A stretch of 39,528 bases of DNA from Bradyrhizobium sp. AS23.2 (GCF_001908185.1 NZ_LGHM01000031.1:1-39528), one strand, 5' to 3'; counted from the stretch's first letter, positions 17,672 to 27,300 are shown. The notes: generated from the sequence alone by a model not told the origin. Translations and numbers: made by a program.

Positions 17672-19596
17672 TGTGCGGGATTGCCGGCTTCATCGGCGAG
17701 TGGAACGCAGCTCGCCTCGACGATCTGACGGATGCGCTCGCGCATCGCGGACCGGACGGACGCGGGGTCGATTTCCTGCCGCCGGGAAGCGCGATCGGCT
17801 TGCCTGAGGGCGCGGTCGGGCTGGGACATCGCCGCCTGTCGATCATCGACGTCTCAGGCGGCGCGCAGCCGATGTGGGACGTGGATCGCACGACAGGCCT
17901 CATCTTCAACGGCGAGATCTACAATTTCCGCCAGCTTCGCAAAGAGCTCGAGGCCTGCGGCCACCGCTTCTCGACGCACTCAGATACCGAGGTCATCCTT
18001 CAGGGCTGGCGGGCCTGGGGGCCGCGCGTCGTCGAGCGTCTGGAGGGAATGTTTGCATTTGCCCTGTGGGACACGCGCACGCGAAGCCTGTTCCTGGCGC
18101 GCGACCGGCACGGCATCAAGCCGCTCTACTATTCGATTCCCCGCGCGGGCCAGATCATGTTTGCTTCCGAGATCCGGCCGCTGCTGCGTGCCGCGGACCG
18201 CGCGGCGGCGATCAACAGATCTGCACTCTACGAGTATCTCCTCAGGGGCTGGTCGGCGCAGGAATCAACCTTCTTTTCCGGCATTCAGCAGCTTCAGTCC
18301 GGCTGTTTCATGCAGTTCGATCCTGCAAAGGGAGCCAACGCGGCGCGCATCGAGCGGTACTGGCGCCTGCAAAGGCCCGGCAGCGCGGCACCTGGCACAT
18401 CTGTCTCGGCCGACGAGGTCGCCGATACCCTACGAACGCTGTTCGATAGCGCAGTGTCCTCGCATCTGGTGGCCGACGTCGAGGTGGGCGTGCTATTGTC
18501 CGGTGGATTGGATTCGTCCGCCGTGGCGGCCTCGATGGCGAGGCTGATGGACCCATCGTCGATCCAGGCATTCACGATCGGATTTGGCCTTCCCGACGAC
18601 GAGATTCCCTTTGCGAGGTCGGCTGCGAGCCATTGCGGGATCAACTCGAAGGAGCGCCTCGTCGATCCCTCAGTATTCTCATCGGGGTTCAGCGACTGCA
18701 TCGAGAGCCTGGAAGAGCCAATTGCCCATCCTGTCATACAGACGACCTGGCAGGCCGCAAAGTTCGTCCGGCAGAATGTGAAGGTTGCCCTGCTCGGTGA
18801 AGGATCCGACGAACTCTTCGCTGGCTATCCGCACTACCGACTGTTCAGGCCGCCCTTCTCGCTGCTGCCGGGGCGGCTGGTGCGCAAATACGCGCTTGAC
18901 GTCATGTGTCTGATGCCGGGTAGCCGCACGCTCGCGCGCTTGATGACGCCGGGCTCCTGTCAGCGGGACGTCCTCGAAACCATCGAACGCAGGATCCAGC
19001 CCTGGTTCGGCGGCGAGGATGACGCCGACGACATGCTGCGGTTCGAGGCGGAGACCGCGCTGGTCCAGAACCAGCTCATGCGCGTCGACAAGCTGACCAT
19101 GGCGCATTCAGTCGAGGCGCGGGTGCCGTTCCTGGACAAGGCATTCGTCGAATACGCCAATGCGCTTCCATTCGGCCTGAAGACGGAGAACGGCGTGGCG
19201 AAAGCGATTTTCCGCAAGGCCATGCAGTCACGGTTGCCGGCGGACGTCCTGTATCGTCCCAAGTCCGGCAAGAAGGGCACGCAGGCCCTGCTTCCCATGA
19301 TCAACGGACTATTGGCACAGGGCGGGCCCTTGCATCACCTGATCGATGAAAAATCGATCGCGGCGAGAGGCTGGTTCGATCCGAAGGCGACGCGCGACTG
19401 GATCGATGGTATGAGTTCACCCGCCGTTCGCCACCACCCGATCGAGAGCCGGCGGCGCGCCAAATTTGCGCTTGCCCTCGCCGCTCTCGAGCAATGGTGC
19501 CGCCTCTACCTCGACGTCGATCGCAGGACTTCTCCGGTCGAGAGCAGACAGATTCCCGAACCTTTCAGCACCCGCCATAGCCCCAATGTCCTCTGA
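17671..19596 (+). CDS. asnB: Asparagine synthase-like glutamine amidotransferase (first copy)
   Basis: A 641-residue AsnB-type enzyme. Removal of Met exposes Cys2 (MCGIAGFIGEW), the nucleophile of the class II glutaminase domain, followed by RGPDGRG, LGHRRLSIID and FNGEIYNFRQLR. The synthetase domain carries the PP-loop LLSGGLDSSAVAASM and LLGEGSDELFAGYP. The frame is open 15 codons upstream, but the enzyme must begin at Met-Cys, so I chose 17671; it overlaps the preceding stop by one base. In polysaccharide loci such proteins are thought to amidate uronic acids or other carboxyl groups rather than make free asparagine; that is the likely role here. A second paralogue lies at 24226-26103. Confidence 0.93.
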   Translation: MCGIAGFIGEWNAARLDDLTDALAHRGPDGRGVDFLPPGSAIGLPEGAVGLGHRRLSIIDVSGGAQPMWDVDRTTGLIFNGEIYNFRQLRKELEACGHRFSTHSDTEVILQGWRAWGPRVVERLEGMFAFALWDTRTRSLFLARDRHGIKPLYYSIPRAGQIMFASEIRPLLRAADRAAAINRSALYEYLLRGWSAQESTFFSGIQQLQSGCFMQFDPAKGANAARIERYWRLQRPGSAAPGTSVSADEVADTLRTLFDSAVSSHLVADVEVGVLLSGGLDSSAVAASMARLMDPSSIQAFTIGFGLPDDEIPFARSAASHCGINSKERLVDPSVFSSGFSDCIESLEEPIAHPVIQTTWQAAKFVRQNVKVALLGEGSDELFAGYPHYRLFRPPFSLLPGRLVRKYALDVMCLMPGSRTLARLMTPGSCQRDVLETIERRIQPWFGGEDDADDMLRFEAETALVQNQLMRVDKLTMAHSVEARVPFLDKAFVEYANALPFGLKTENGVAKAIFRKAMQSRLPADVLYRPKSGKKGTQALLPMINGLLAQGGPLHHLIDEKSIAARGWFDPKATRDWIDGMSSPAVRHHPIESRRRAKFALALAALEQWCRLYLDVDRRTSPVESRQIPEPFSTRHSPNVL

Positions 19597-20506
19597 GTCC
19601 GCAACCACATCCTCATTCGACCGTCTGAATCCCGCACTGTTCAGCAAGCTGCGGGAGCAACTCTATCCGATCTATGTCAGGTCCTTTGGCCCGATCGCGG
19701 GTTCACAGCAGCATCTCGATCGGATGACGGATGACAGCCTGGACGTGAAGCGCTCGATCGCCCAGCTGTCACTCTTCGAGAAAGAGAGCGGCCGCGCCCT
19801 GAAGGATTTGAAGCTGCTCGAGGTGGGGGCCGGGCTCGGCCTGACCATCGCCACCGCCAGATTGCGCTTCGGCGCCGAGGCCTACGGGCTCGAGCCGGGA
19901 GGCGAGGAGTTCAGCGGCACCTACGAGCTCGGGCAGCAGCTTCTGGAAGGCTGCGGGCTCGATCCCAAACTGCTGGTAAACGGAGTTGGAGAGCGCATTC
20001 CCTTCCCCGATCAAAGCTTCGACGCGGTCATATCATCCAACGTGCTCGAGCACGTCGCCGATCCAGCAGCGGTGATCAAGGAATGCTTCCGGGTGCTGCG
20101 GCCCGGCGGCGTCTGCCACATGGTCATTCCGAACTTCGGCAGCTGGTGGGAGGGCCATTACGGCCTGTTGTGGCTGCCGCACAGCCCGCACTGGCTCGGC
20201 CGGCTTCGCGTGCGCCTCGCAGGGCGGGACCCGGCCTATGTCGACACGCTGCAGCTCATTACGCCCGGCAAGATGAAGCGCTGGATCGCACCATTCGGCG
20301 ACAGGATCGAGGTCAGGGGATGGGGCCAGGCGCTGTTCGAAGACCGCGTGCGGTCGCTGAATTTCGAGGAGTATTCGACTCTCGGCCTCGCGAAGGATCT
20401 GCTGCGCGTGTGCCATCGCTTGGGCGTAGTCAGCTTCCTGCTTGGTCTTGCACGGATATTCCGTTGGGAGACTCCCATCGTACTGACCTTCGTCAAGATA
20501 TCATGA
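19586..20506 (+). CDS. SAM-dependent methyltransferase
   Basis: A 306-residue class I methyltransferase. The SAM-binding motif is LKLLEVGAGLGLTIATARL, followed by AYGLEPGGEEF (acidic end of strand 2), FPDQSFDAVISSNVLEHVAD (motif of UbiE/Methyltransf_11 enzymes) and CFRVLRPGGVCHMVIPNF. It starts at the ATG at 19586, 11 bases before the end of asnB, and its own end overlaps the next gene by ATGA, so the three are translationally linked. It probably methylates a sugar hydroxyl or the product of the neighbouring AsnB, but the substrate cannot be read. Confidence 0.88.
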   Translation: MSSESATTSSFDRLNPALFSKLREQLYPIYVRSFGPIAGSQQHLDRMTDDSLDVKRSIAQLSLFEKESGRALKDLKLLEVGAGLGLTIATARLRFGAEAYGLEPGGEEFSGTYELGQQLLEGCGLDPKLLVNGVGERIPFPDQSFDAVISSNVLEHVADPAAVIKECFRVLRPGGVCHMVIPNFGSWWEGHYGLLWLPHSPHWLGRLRVRLAGRDPAYVDTLQLITPGKMKRWIAPFGDRIEVRGWGQALFEDRVRSLNFEEYSTLGLAKDLLRVCHRLGVVSFLLGLARIFRWETPIVLTFVKIS

Positions 20507-21516
20507 CGCTCCGTACTGACTTGCTTTGGCAATGGACGAGCGCTTCGAAGGTTCGTCAGCTGGCAATGCGTGTTTGTCAGCTGCTGATATCCCTATCACT
20601 CCTCGCGTGGCTGCTATCGAAGGTCGATTCCCGGACTGTAGGTGTGATCGTCGGCTTTCCGCCCGCCACTTTTGCGATCGCGCTCGTTGTCTTTGCATCC
20701 AGCCAGGTCTTCGGTGCTCTTCGGCTATGGGTGCTGTTGCGCGGCCAGGAGGCGAGCTTTCAGCCTCTCCACCTGATGCGTCTGACCTTCATCGGATTCT
20801 TCGCGAACAACTTCCTTCCCAGCACTGTGGGGGGCGACGTCTACAGGGTCGTGGCGCTGACGCGCGGGGGCCACGACCTGAAGCTCGCAATCTTGACCCT
20901 GGTCGCCGATCGATTCCTGAACCTGATCGTCATCGTGCTGATGACGGCAGCCGCCCTGCCCTTCACCGACTTCTGGAACATGCGCGCGGGCGTGACTGGA
21001 ACCTCCCTCACATCGCTCGCAATCTGGATCGCGGCTGTTCTTGCCATCCTGGCCGGGCTGGGCGCCCTGGCGAGCCGCAGCCCATCGTTCCGGCCGTCCG
21101 TCGTGAGACTGAGCCAGAAACTGGCAGCGGCCGCAGAACGCGCATTCCGCTTCGTGAGCATGCCACGCGCGCTTGCGCTGGCGGTCCTGTTCTCCGGCCT
21201 GAGTGCCGCCGCCTCGATCCTTGCCCAGTTTATCATCGCGAAAACGCTCGGAATGGGGGTTGACCTCATGCAGCTCACCGCCGTCATCGGCCTCGTCACG
21301 TTGGCAGCCCTGATGCCCGTCTCCCTCAACGGCATCGGGCTGCAGGAGGCGGGCCTTGTCGCGCTTTCTCAGCTCCTGGGCGTTGCGCAGGAGCCGGCCA
21401 TTGCCTTTGCTGCTTTCAGCAGAGCGCTGATCCTCGGGACCAGCTTCATCGGCGGCATCCTGCTCATGTTCTCAGGCCAGTCCGCGACAAGTCAGGCTCA
21501 CCGTCCGAATCCGTAG
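20503..21516 (+). CDS. UPF0104/lysylphosphatidylglycerol synthase-type membrane protein
   Basis: A 337-residue integral membrane protein with about eight hydrophobic segments. FIGFFANNFLPSTVGGDVYR is the family signature (LPG_synthase_TM, AglD-related), repeated in pattern by LVTLAALMPVSLNGIGLQEAG in the second half. Related domains translocate lipids, and members are common in glycan loci, where they may flip or modify lipid-linked sugars; no reaction can be assigned here. It starts by ATGA overlap with the methyltransferase and ends by overlapping the convergent gene by 19 bases. Confidence 0.85.
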   Translation: MTLRTDLLWQWTSASKVRQLAMRVCQLLISLSLLAWLLSKVDSRTVGVIVGFPPATFAIALVVFASSQVFGALRLWVLLRGQEASFQPLHLMRLTFIGFFANNFLPSTVGGDVYRVVALTRGGHDLKLAILTLVADRFLNLIVIVLMTAAALPFTDFWNMRAGVTGTSLTSLAIWIAAVLAILAGLGALASRSPSFRPSVVRLSQKLAAAAERAFRFVSMPRALALAVLFSGLSAAASILAQFIIAKTLGMGVDLMQLTAVIGLVTLAALMPVSLNGIGLQEAGLVALSQLLGVAQEPAIAFAAFSRALILGTSFIGGILLMFSGQSATSQAHRPNP

Positions 21517-23495
21517 TTCTCTGCGGCGAGATCCGAGCCGCGGTAGAGCCAGGCCATTTTGTAGCCGCGATAATCGAGGGTCAGGATGGGCCGTGATTTC
21601 GGTTGCGGAAGGCCCTGAACAATCCGGCTCCGGTTGAACAGATAATAATCGTGATCGCCCAAGGGCTCTTTTCCTGCGACACTTGCGGCATCGAATATCT
21701 GAAATGACCGCGGTCGCTCGGGCAACCAGCGCCCCGAATAGAGGTGAAAAATTCGTCCGTCTTGACAGAGATTCGGCGATCCCTTGCAAAGCTCCTCGAA
21801 CTTCCTCCCCAGGAGAGCGCGCTCCTCGCCCCATCCCATCCAGGATGGATTGATGCGGCCGGTCTCCACGAACTCGGCATCTGCATAATCTAACCAGAAC
21901 GGACGAAAAGCAGCATAGAGCGGGCGGAAAGGAGCTGTCTCCAGGACCAAAAACAATGATGCTGTGACAGCAAACACCGAAGCGGGAGCTAGGCGCATCC
22001 GAGGCTTCACAAGATACTCCTGCGCTCTGCCCATCACCACCATGAGTGACGCTGCGAGAAGCAGGAACAGGGGAATATTCAGATAACGGTGAGCCAATGG
22101 GACCTGTAATACCGCGCCGATCAGCGTCAGTATCAAGGCAATCACAAACAGGAATGCTGCCGCCGGATCGTAGTCCCTCCTCCCAATGATCAGCAGCAGG
22201 TTTGCCACCAATACCAGGATGAAGATGGGAGTCGGCATTGCGACAACGATTACTTCGAAAGCGTAGGCGACAAATGCAACTTTAGTCATCGCCGGGCTGT
22301 CAAGACCGAAATGGAGCCACGCGCCGTTCATTGCAAAGGCCGGAGGTCTCAGACTTGGATGATACGGCGCCCAATAAGGCTGGAGCCAAGCTATCGAAAC
22401 CACTCCTGTCGCAAGCGCAACAAGCACACACCCCGCAACCACCCGCGAAAGATTCCGAATGGCCAATGTTCGCTGTGCCTGGCTCAGCCGTCCGCTCGCA
22501 CTCCCGATTGCGGTGGCCATTCCGATTAGGCACACAATTGCAATCGACGCCGCGCCAAAACGATTTGGAAGTTCTCCGCCTCCTCTTCCAGAGACGATCT
22601 GCATCGGAACCCATACCCACGAAGCAATCCCGTCGGCAACCCCTTTCCAGACGCTGCCCCACAAACCCCATGGCAGCGATACTGTGTACAGAATTGTGAA
22701 TATCGCCGACACAGAAACCGAGATCAGGATCGCTACGACCATTCCGCGCGCAACGGCTACGTTAGGCCGAGCAGGCTGCCTTCGTGCAACCATTAGCGCA
22801 GACACCGTCAAGGCCATGACGAGTATCGGAGAGCCGGAGAGTTTCTCCTGTGCAGCAACAGTCGCCGCAACGAGGGCAACAAGGCTCACGGCCAGGCCGC
22901 CCTGAACTCGCTTCGAAACCGCAAGAAGGATTAGAAGCAATGATATGATCGCCCCCAGGGAAGAGACCAGATCATAATTGAAGGTTTTAATTGTAATGTT
23001 GCTCATCGGAAACGTGAACAACGCTGTAATCGAAAAGAGCAGAATCGGGGGATTGAATGCGTCGAAATCGCCCAGCCGGGCGATCAAGAAATAGATCACC
23101 AAGAATAGGGAAGCCCCAACCAACCAGTGACCAATCTTCAAAGCCATTCGGATCTGGTCTTCGGGAAAGCCAAAAGCCTGCATGAGCCGCACCTCTTGTA
23201 GTGCAAGAGGCAACGTCGTTCGCAACGCGCCCAACACCATTTGCCCGTGCGCACGGTCTGCCGGATCTAACAAGCGATCCGTGATTGCAGTCTCGTCGAT
23301 TGTCATAAACTGAGTATCGCGCTCGACCGACGCAATGATCGGGACCAGTAGAGGCAGTGCGACCACAAGCCCGATGATTGAGCTCTTCGCCCTTTGACGG
23401 AGGCAGGCTACGATTACCAACCAGACGAGCAATCCGGCGCAGAGCTCGACTGTGTTAGCAGGCAGCAGGCTTGATATTGGAAAGAGCGGGTTCAT
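21498..23495 (-). CDS. Large multispanning membrane protein, probable GT-C-type glycosyltransferase
   Basis: A 665-residue protein with about a dozen hydrophobic segments and a soluble C-terminal part of about 150 residues. I do not recognise a named family. After the second membrane span it has TIDETAITDRLLDP; the Asp67-Glu68 pair lies where GT-C glycosyltransferases carry their acidic loop motif. The middle part has DAFNPPILLFSITALFTFPM and SNITIKTFNYD. The base composition is visibly less GC-rich than its neighbours, with many AT-rich codons (for example around 22970-23000), suggesting a different origin. It is the last gene of a leftward series, 12 bases after the methyltransferase. A role as polyprenyl-sugar-dependent transferase or as polymerase is possible. 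Confidence 0.75.
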   Translation of the reverse strand: MNPLFPISSLLPANTVELCAGLLVWLVIVACLRQRAKSSIIGLVVALPLLVPIIASVERDTQFMTIDETAITDRLLDPADRAHGQMVLGALRTTLPLALQEVRLMQAFGFPEDQIRMALKIGHWLVGASLFLVIYFLIARLGDFDAFNPPILLFSITALFTFPMSNITIKTFNYDLVSSLGAIISLLLILLAVSKRVQGGLAVSLVALVAATVAAQEKLSGSPILVMALTVSALMVARRQPARPNVAVARGMVVAILISVSVSAIFTILYTVSLPWGLWGSVWKGVADGIASWVWVPMQIVSGRGGGELPNRFGAASIAIVCLIGMATAIGSASGRLSQAQRTLAIRNLSRVVAGCVLVALATGVVSIAWLQPYWAPYHPSLRPPAFAMNGAWLHFGLDSPAMTKVAFVAYAFEVIVVAMPTPIFILVLVANLLLIIGRRDYDPAAAFLFVIALILTLIGAVLQVPLAHRYLNIPLFLLLAASLMVVMGRAQEYLVKPRMRLAPASVFAVTASLFLVLETAPFRPLYAAFRPFWLDYADAEFVETGRINPSWMGWGEERALLGRKFEELCKGSPNLCQDGRIFHLYSGRWLPERPRSFQIFDAASVAGKEPLGDHDYYLFNRSRIVQGLPQPKSRPILTLDYRGYKMAWLYRGSDLAAENYGFGR

Positions 23496-23507
23496 CTCTT
23501 GAACGAG

Positions 23508-24224
23508 CTAAATTGGTCGACGCAACACGGCGTTGATTGACTGGGCAAACACCTGGCCGCGATCCGCCGAGTCCAATAGTCTTGCGACCGCCGTGAGCAA
23601 CCAACTCGCCGCGCGAGCCGCATGAGGAAAACTGGGGAAGTACAACAACGACGTCGTCAGCATGCTGCCCGCTTGCAGGGTCGCATGCGCGAGGCCGCCG
23701 GCGGCCGAGAGTTCGACAATTTCGAACCCTGCGTCACGGGCGAGCTTCTCAACCCCGTACCGGGTGAAGCGGAAATAGTCGTGTGGCTGGCCGTGAAGAT
23801 AATAGAGGAATGGCACTGAAAGGATCAGGGCGCCCCCCGGTTTGAGCACACGCAACAGCTCCGGAAACGCTGTCCACGGCTGCGGCATATGCTCCAGGAC
23901 CGAGCAGCAGAAGATCGTGTCGAACGTGTTGTCAGGGACCGGCAGGAGTCCTTGCGCATCGGAGACGAAATCGAGATCCGGATGGGTAGGGAACGCGTCG
24001 GTCGCGACATAGCCGTCCGACCTGGCGCGGATCGCCGCGCGCCAAGCCAGCCTCCCGGCGCCCAAGTCCAGCGTCGTGCCCTTCACGTGGCGATGGATCA
24101 TCGGCAGCAGGGCGCCGTAGGCTGTGCGATGGTCGACGGCCAGGTCCCAAAATTCATCGGAGCCGATCGTCCGATCGCAGACCTCGTTCCAACGTCTTTG
24201 CAGCCAGCCGATCACAGCAATCAT
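23508..24224 (-). CDS. SAM-dependent methyltransferase
   Basis: A 238-residue class I methyltransferase. GTTLDLGAGRLAWRAAIRA is the SAM-binding loop, followed by GYVATDAFPTHPDLDFV, DNTFDTIFCCSVLEHMPQPW and LLRVLKPGGALILSVPFLYY, then HGQPHDYFRFTRYGVEKLARDAGF, typical of methyltransferases in glycan loci. I chose the ATG at 24224, one base after the stop of the leftward asnB; the frame is open 28 codons further but those lie inside asnB. The protein is intact across a C6 run at 23833-23838. It presumably methylates the same glycan as the neighbouring enzymes modify. Confidence 0.87.
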   Translation of the reverse strand: MIAVIGWLQRRWNEVCDRTIGSDEFWDLAVDHRTAYGALLPMIHRHVKGTTLDLGAGRLAWRAAIRARSDGYVATDAFPTHPDLDFVSDAQGLLPVPDNTFDTIFCCSVLEHMPQPWTAFPELLRVLKPGGALILSVPFLYYLHGQPHDYFRFTRYGVEKLARDAGFEIVELSAAGGLAHATLQAGSMLTTSLLYFPSFPHAARAASWLLTAVARLLDSADRGQVFAQSINAVLRRPI

Positions 24225-24225
24225 C

Positions 24226-26103
24226 CTATGGCGCAAGCTGAGGTAGGCGCGCGTCCAGGCCAAGCCAGATCCACAGCGCCCCCCGATCGTCGTACTTTTT
24301 TGCCGCATGGTCGGCCCAGCGCCGCGACAGGACGCGCTGATTGAGGAAGCTCGTTCGAGGCGAGGCCGGCATCGGGAGCTCCCGCAGCCACCGAGCGATC
24401 GGCGCGCCGAACCCCTTCTTCGCCCGGTGGAGGATGTCGTCGGGCAACCGGTTGCGGAGCGAGCGCTTCAATATCCACTTGCTCACGCCCTTGCGCAACT
24501 TGGCGTCGATCGGCAAGCGCCGCGCGAACTCCACGACGTCGTTATCGAGAAACGGGGCGCGAACTTCGAGCGACTCGAGCATTGAGCTGCGATCCGACTT
24601 CACCAGGATGTCGTCGGGTAAATAGAGATTGGTGAAGAACTCCAGCGTTCGGTTGGCATCATCACGTGCTTCCGATTGCTCCCACGCCGTGATCGCTTCC
24701 TCGTACAGCGCCTCCGGATCCACCTCGTCCTCGAAGAGCTCTGATATTTCCCTGCTGCCGAGGGCGCCGAGCCACGCTGCATTCCACATCGACGGTTTCA
24801 GGCTCAGGCCCCTCAGGCCGCGCCTGACCTTGAAATCGAAGCTCATGTTCCGCTCGGAGGGCGGCAGCCGGCACGCGAGAACAGAGATCGCCTGATGAAT
24901 CTTGCGCGGAACCATCCGATCGTACATGCGGGCAAGCCCGAGGATCTTGAACGGATCGTAGCCGGCAAAGAGCTCGTCGCCTCCGTCGCCCGACAGCGCA
25001 ACTTTAACGTTCTCCGCTGCGTACTTGCACAGCACCGACGTCGGGACGACCGAACTGTCTCCCATCGGCTCGTCGATACGCCCGAGCAAGGCGACGAGCT
25101 CCGACCGTACAGCGTCAAGATCACAGATCTTGACGTGCCAATTGCATCCGATGAGCTTGGCGACCCGCTCGGCGTAGCGAGACTCATCGAAGCTGGGCTC
25201 GGTGAACCCAATCGAGAAGGCGTCGATGGTCTTGGGGTCGCGGGTGTCCGCCGCGTGCGCCAGGATCGCCGACGAATCCACGCCGCCGGACAGAAAAAGG
25301 CCCAGCGGCACGTCGCTTTCGAGCCGTGCGGAGACGGAGTTGCCGAGAAGATGATCGAGCTCCTCAGCCCAATCATCTTCCGTCCCGGCGGGCGCTGCGT
25401 CGGGCAGAATTGAGAAGCGCCAATAGGATCGCTCGATCGGTGCTGGCAGCGGAGCATGGTCGATCTGGGACAGGTCGATCTCGAGCCAGCTGCCGGGCCG
25501 CAACCGCTGAACGCCGGCGAGCGGCGTCCTGGTTCCTGGGATAAAGCTGTATGCAAAGAGCTTCTGTATCGCCAGACGATCGATGCCCGTCCCCTTCAAC
25601 GAAGGATGTTTGATCATCGCGCCGAGTTCGGAAGCAAAGACGAACTCCCCGTTCTTTACAGTCCAGAACAGGGGCTTTTCACCGAACCGATCCCGCGCGA
25701 GGATCAAGCGCTCGCCGGCGCGATCAAGTAGCGCGAAGGCGAACATGCCGTTGAGCTTGGACAGCAGCCCCTCGCCCCATTCGATCCAGCCGTGAAGCAG
25801 CACTTCCGTGTCGCTGTGGGAGGTCGCAAAGCGATGCCCGCGTGCCTCCAGCTCCGACCGGAGGCTTCGGTGATTGTAGATCTCACCATTGAACACGACT
25901 GTCACGCGGCCATCCGCAAGAGACATCGGCTGTACGCCGCCGCCAATGTCCAAGATGGCGAGGCGCCGGTGTGCGAGATGAACGTGCCTCTTCGCATCCC
26001 ACAGGAAGCCTTCTCCGTCGGGCCCCCTATGCGCGAGCTCGCGCCCCATCGCCCTCAGGGCAGCGGGGTTCTCGGCGCCGACGAAGCCTGCGATTCCGCA
26101 CAT
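24226..26103 (-). CDS. asnB: Asparagine synthase-like glutamine amidotransferase (second copy)
   Basis: A 625-residue AsnB-type enzyme beginning MCGIAGFVGAENP, so Cys2 is the glutaminase nucleophile. RGPDGEGF, LAHRRLAILDIGGG and FNGEIYNHRSLR complete the glutaminase domain, and FLSGGVDSSAILAHAA and LSGDGGDELFAGYDPF mark the synthetase domain with its PP-loop. It resembles the exosortase-associated and glycan-locus AsnB group in length. The start is one base after the stop of the GT2 gene, and a methyltransferase follows one base after its stop, so the three form a tight leftward operon. It most likely amidates a carboxyl group of the glycan rather than aspartate. It is clearly diverged from the first copy. 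Confidence 0.93.
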   Translation of the reverse strand: MCGIAGFVGAENPAALRAMGRELAHRGPDGEGFLWDAKRHVHLAHRRLAILDIGGGVQPMSLADGRVTVVFNGEIYNHRSLRSELEARGHRFATSHSDTEVLLHGWIEWGEGLLSKLNGMFAFALLDRAGERLILARDRFGEKPLFWTVKNGEFVFASELGAMIKHPSLKGTGIDRLAIQKLFAYSFIPGTRTPLAGVQRLRPGSWLEIDLSQIDHAPLPAPIERSYWRFSILPDAAPAGTEDDWAEELDHLLGNSVSARLESDVPLGLFLSGGVDSSAILAHAADTRDPKTIDAFSIGFTEPSFDESRYAERVAKLIGCNWHVKICDLDAVRSELVALLGRIDEPMGDSSVVPTSVLCKYAAENVKVALSGDGGDELFAGYDPFKILGLARMYDRMVPRKIHQAISVLACRLPPSERNMSFDFKVRRGLRGLSLKPSMWNAAWLGALGSREISELFEDEVDPEALYEEAITAWEQSEARDDANRTLEFFTNLYLPDDILVKSDRSSMLESLEVRAPFLDNDVVEFARRLPIDAKLRKGVSKWILKRSLRNRLPDDILHRAKKGFGAPIARWLRELPMPASPRTSFLNQRVLSRRWADHAAKKYDDRGALWIWLGLDARLPQLAP

Positions 26104-26104
26104 G

Positions 26105-27109
26105 TCAGTCGCTTTCGACCTCGAAATTAATCCGATTCTTCACATCGTAAATGCGCTTGCTTTGCGACTCGAAGTAGATCCGGACCATCAGCTCCGCGAG
26201 CAACCCCATCAGGATACACATCGTGCCGGTGATCGCGCACAGCGACACGAGAAGCGGCAGCGGCGTCTGGATGAAGGTGATGCCGTCGAAATATTTCAGC
26301 CAAAGGGAATATAGGCCGGCGAAGAACCCAAGCGCGAAGAAGGCGACGGCGGCTCCGCCGAAAACGTAGATCGGCTTCGTTTCGTATTCGGTCAGGAACT
26401 TAACCAGCAGCAGATCGAGCACGACCTTGAAGACGCGCTCCAGTCCATATTTGGACTTGCCGGCGCGACGCGGGTGGTGTGCAACCGGAATTTCGACCAC
26501 GCGCCCTCCCTGCCAGGCGGCGTAGATTGGGATGAATCTGTGCATCTCGCCATACAGCCGGAAACCGCGCAGCAGGTCGGCCTTGTACGCCTTGAGCGTG
26601 CAGCCGTAGTCGTGGAGAGACAACCCCGACAGCCAGGAGATGAGCCGGTTAGCCAGTCGCGACGGCAAATTCCGCAGCAGCGCGTTGTCCTGCCGGTCGC
26701 GGCGCCAGCCCGACACGACGTCGAACCCTTCGTCCATCTTGGCGAGGAGCCGCGGAATGTCGGCGGGATCGTTCTGCAGATCACCGTCCATAGGCACGAT
26801 GACGTCGCCCCGCGCCGCATCAATTCCCGCCATCATGGCGGCGGTTTGGCCGCAATTTCTGGCGAAGGTGATCACCTTGAACCGGGAATCGGACGCCGCC
26901 AAGCGCTCGAGTTGCGGCGCCGAGCCGTCGGTCGACCCGTCATTGACCAGGATGACCTCAACCTCCAGCCCGAGCGTCGACATGGTCTTCACGAGTGCCG
27001 CACGAAGCGGCTCAATGTTGCCCTCTTCGTTGAATATGGGAATGACGATTGATAGTCTTGCGGCCCGACGCGGCATTTCCAGCCCCGAAGTCGGCACAAC
27101 GTCGGTCAT
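26105..27109 (-). CDS. Polyprenyl-phosphate glycosyltransferase, GT2 (DPM1/ArnC-like)
   Basis: A 334-residue GT2 enzyme with the DPM1/GtrB/ArnC layout: a cytoplasmic GT-A domain followed by two membrane spans. LSIVIPIFNEEGNIEPLRAA opens the domain, VILVNDGSTDGS is the nucleotide-sugar-binding strand, and MDGDLQNDPADIPRLL contains the DxD metal site. LHDYGCTLKAYK and HHPRRAGKSKYGLERVF are typical of the family. Hydrophobic segments fill roughly residues 250-275 and 285-315. It should load a sugar onto undecaprenyl phosphate, the donor form used by GT-C transferases such as the two in this window. It is the first gene of the leftward operon and diverges from the aminotransferase gene across 191 bases. 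Confidence 0.92.
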   Translation of the reverse strand: MTDVVPTSGLEMPRRAARLSIVIPIFNEEGNIEPLRAALVKTMSTLGLEVEVILVNDGSTDGSAPQLERLAASDSRFKVITFARNCGQTAAMMAGIDAARGDVIVPMDGDLQNDPADIPRLLAKMDEGFDVVSGWRRDRQDNALLRNLPSRLANRLISWLSGLSLHDYGCTLKAYKADLLRGFRLYGEMHRFIPIYAAWQGGRVVEIPVAHHPRRAGKSKYGLERVFKVVLDLLLVKFLTEYETKPIYVFGGAAVAFFALGFFAGLYSLWLKYFDGITFIQTPLPLLVSLCAITGTMCILMGLLAELMVRIYFESQSKRIYDVKNRINFEVESD

Positions 27110-27300
27110 GACAGCCTTCCAGATGGATCCCCAATCCGAGCGATAGAGCCGCCCGCCCCCCTTTGACGTACTTCGAACGCGAAGGCATCGTCAACTGGTG
27201 GTTCTGCGGTTCATCTCTTGATGTGTTCCGGTTGCCGGCCGCTTGCCTAAGCCCGGCATTTAGGATAGCCAGACACCCATCACTGTCGGCACGGACGACG

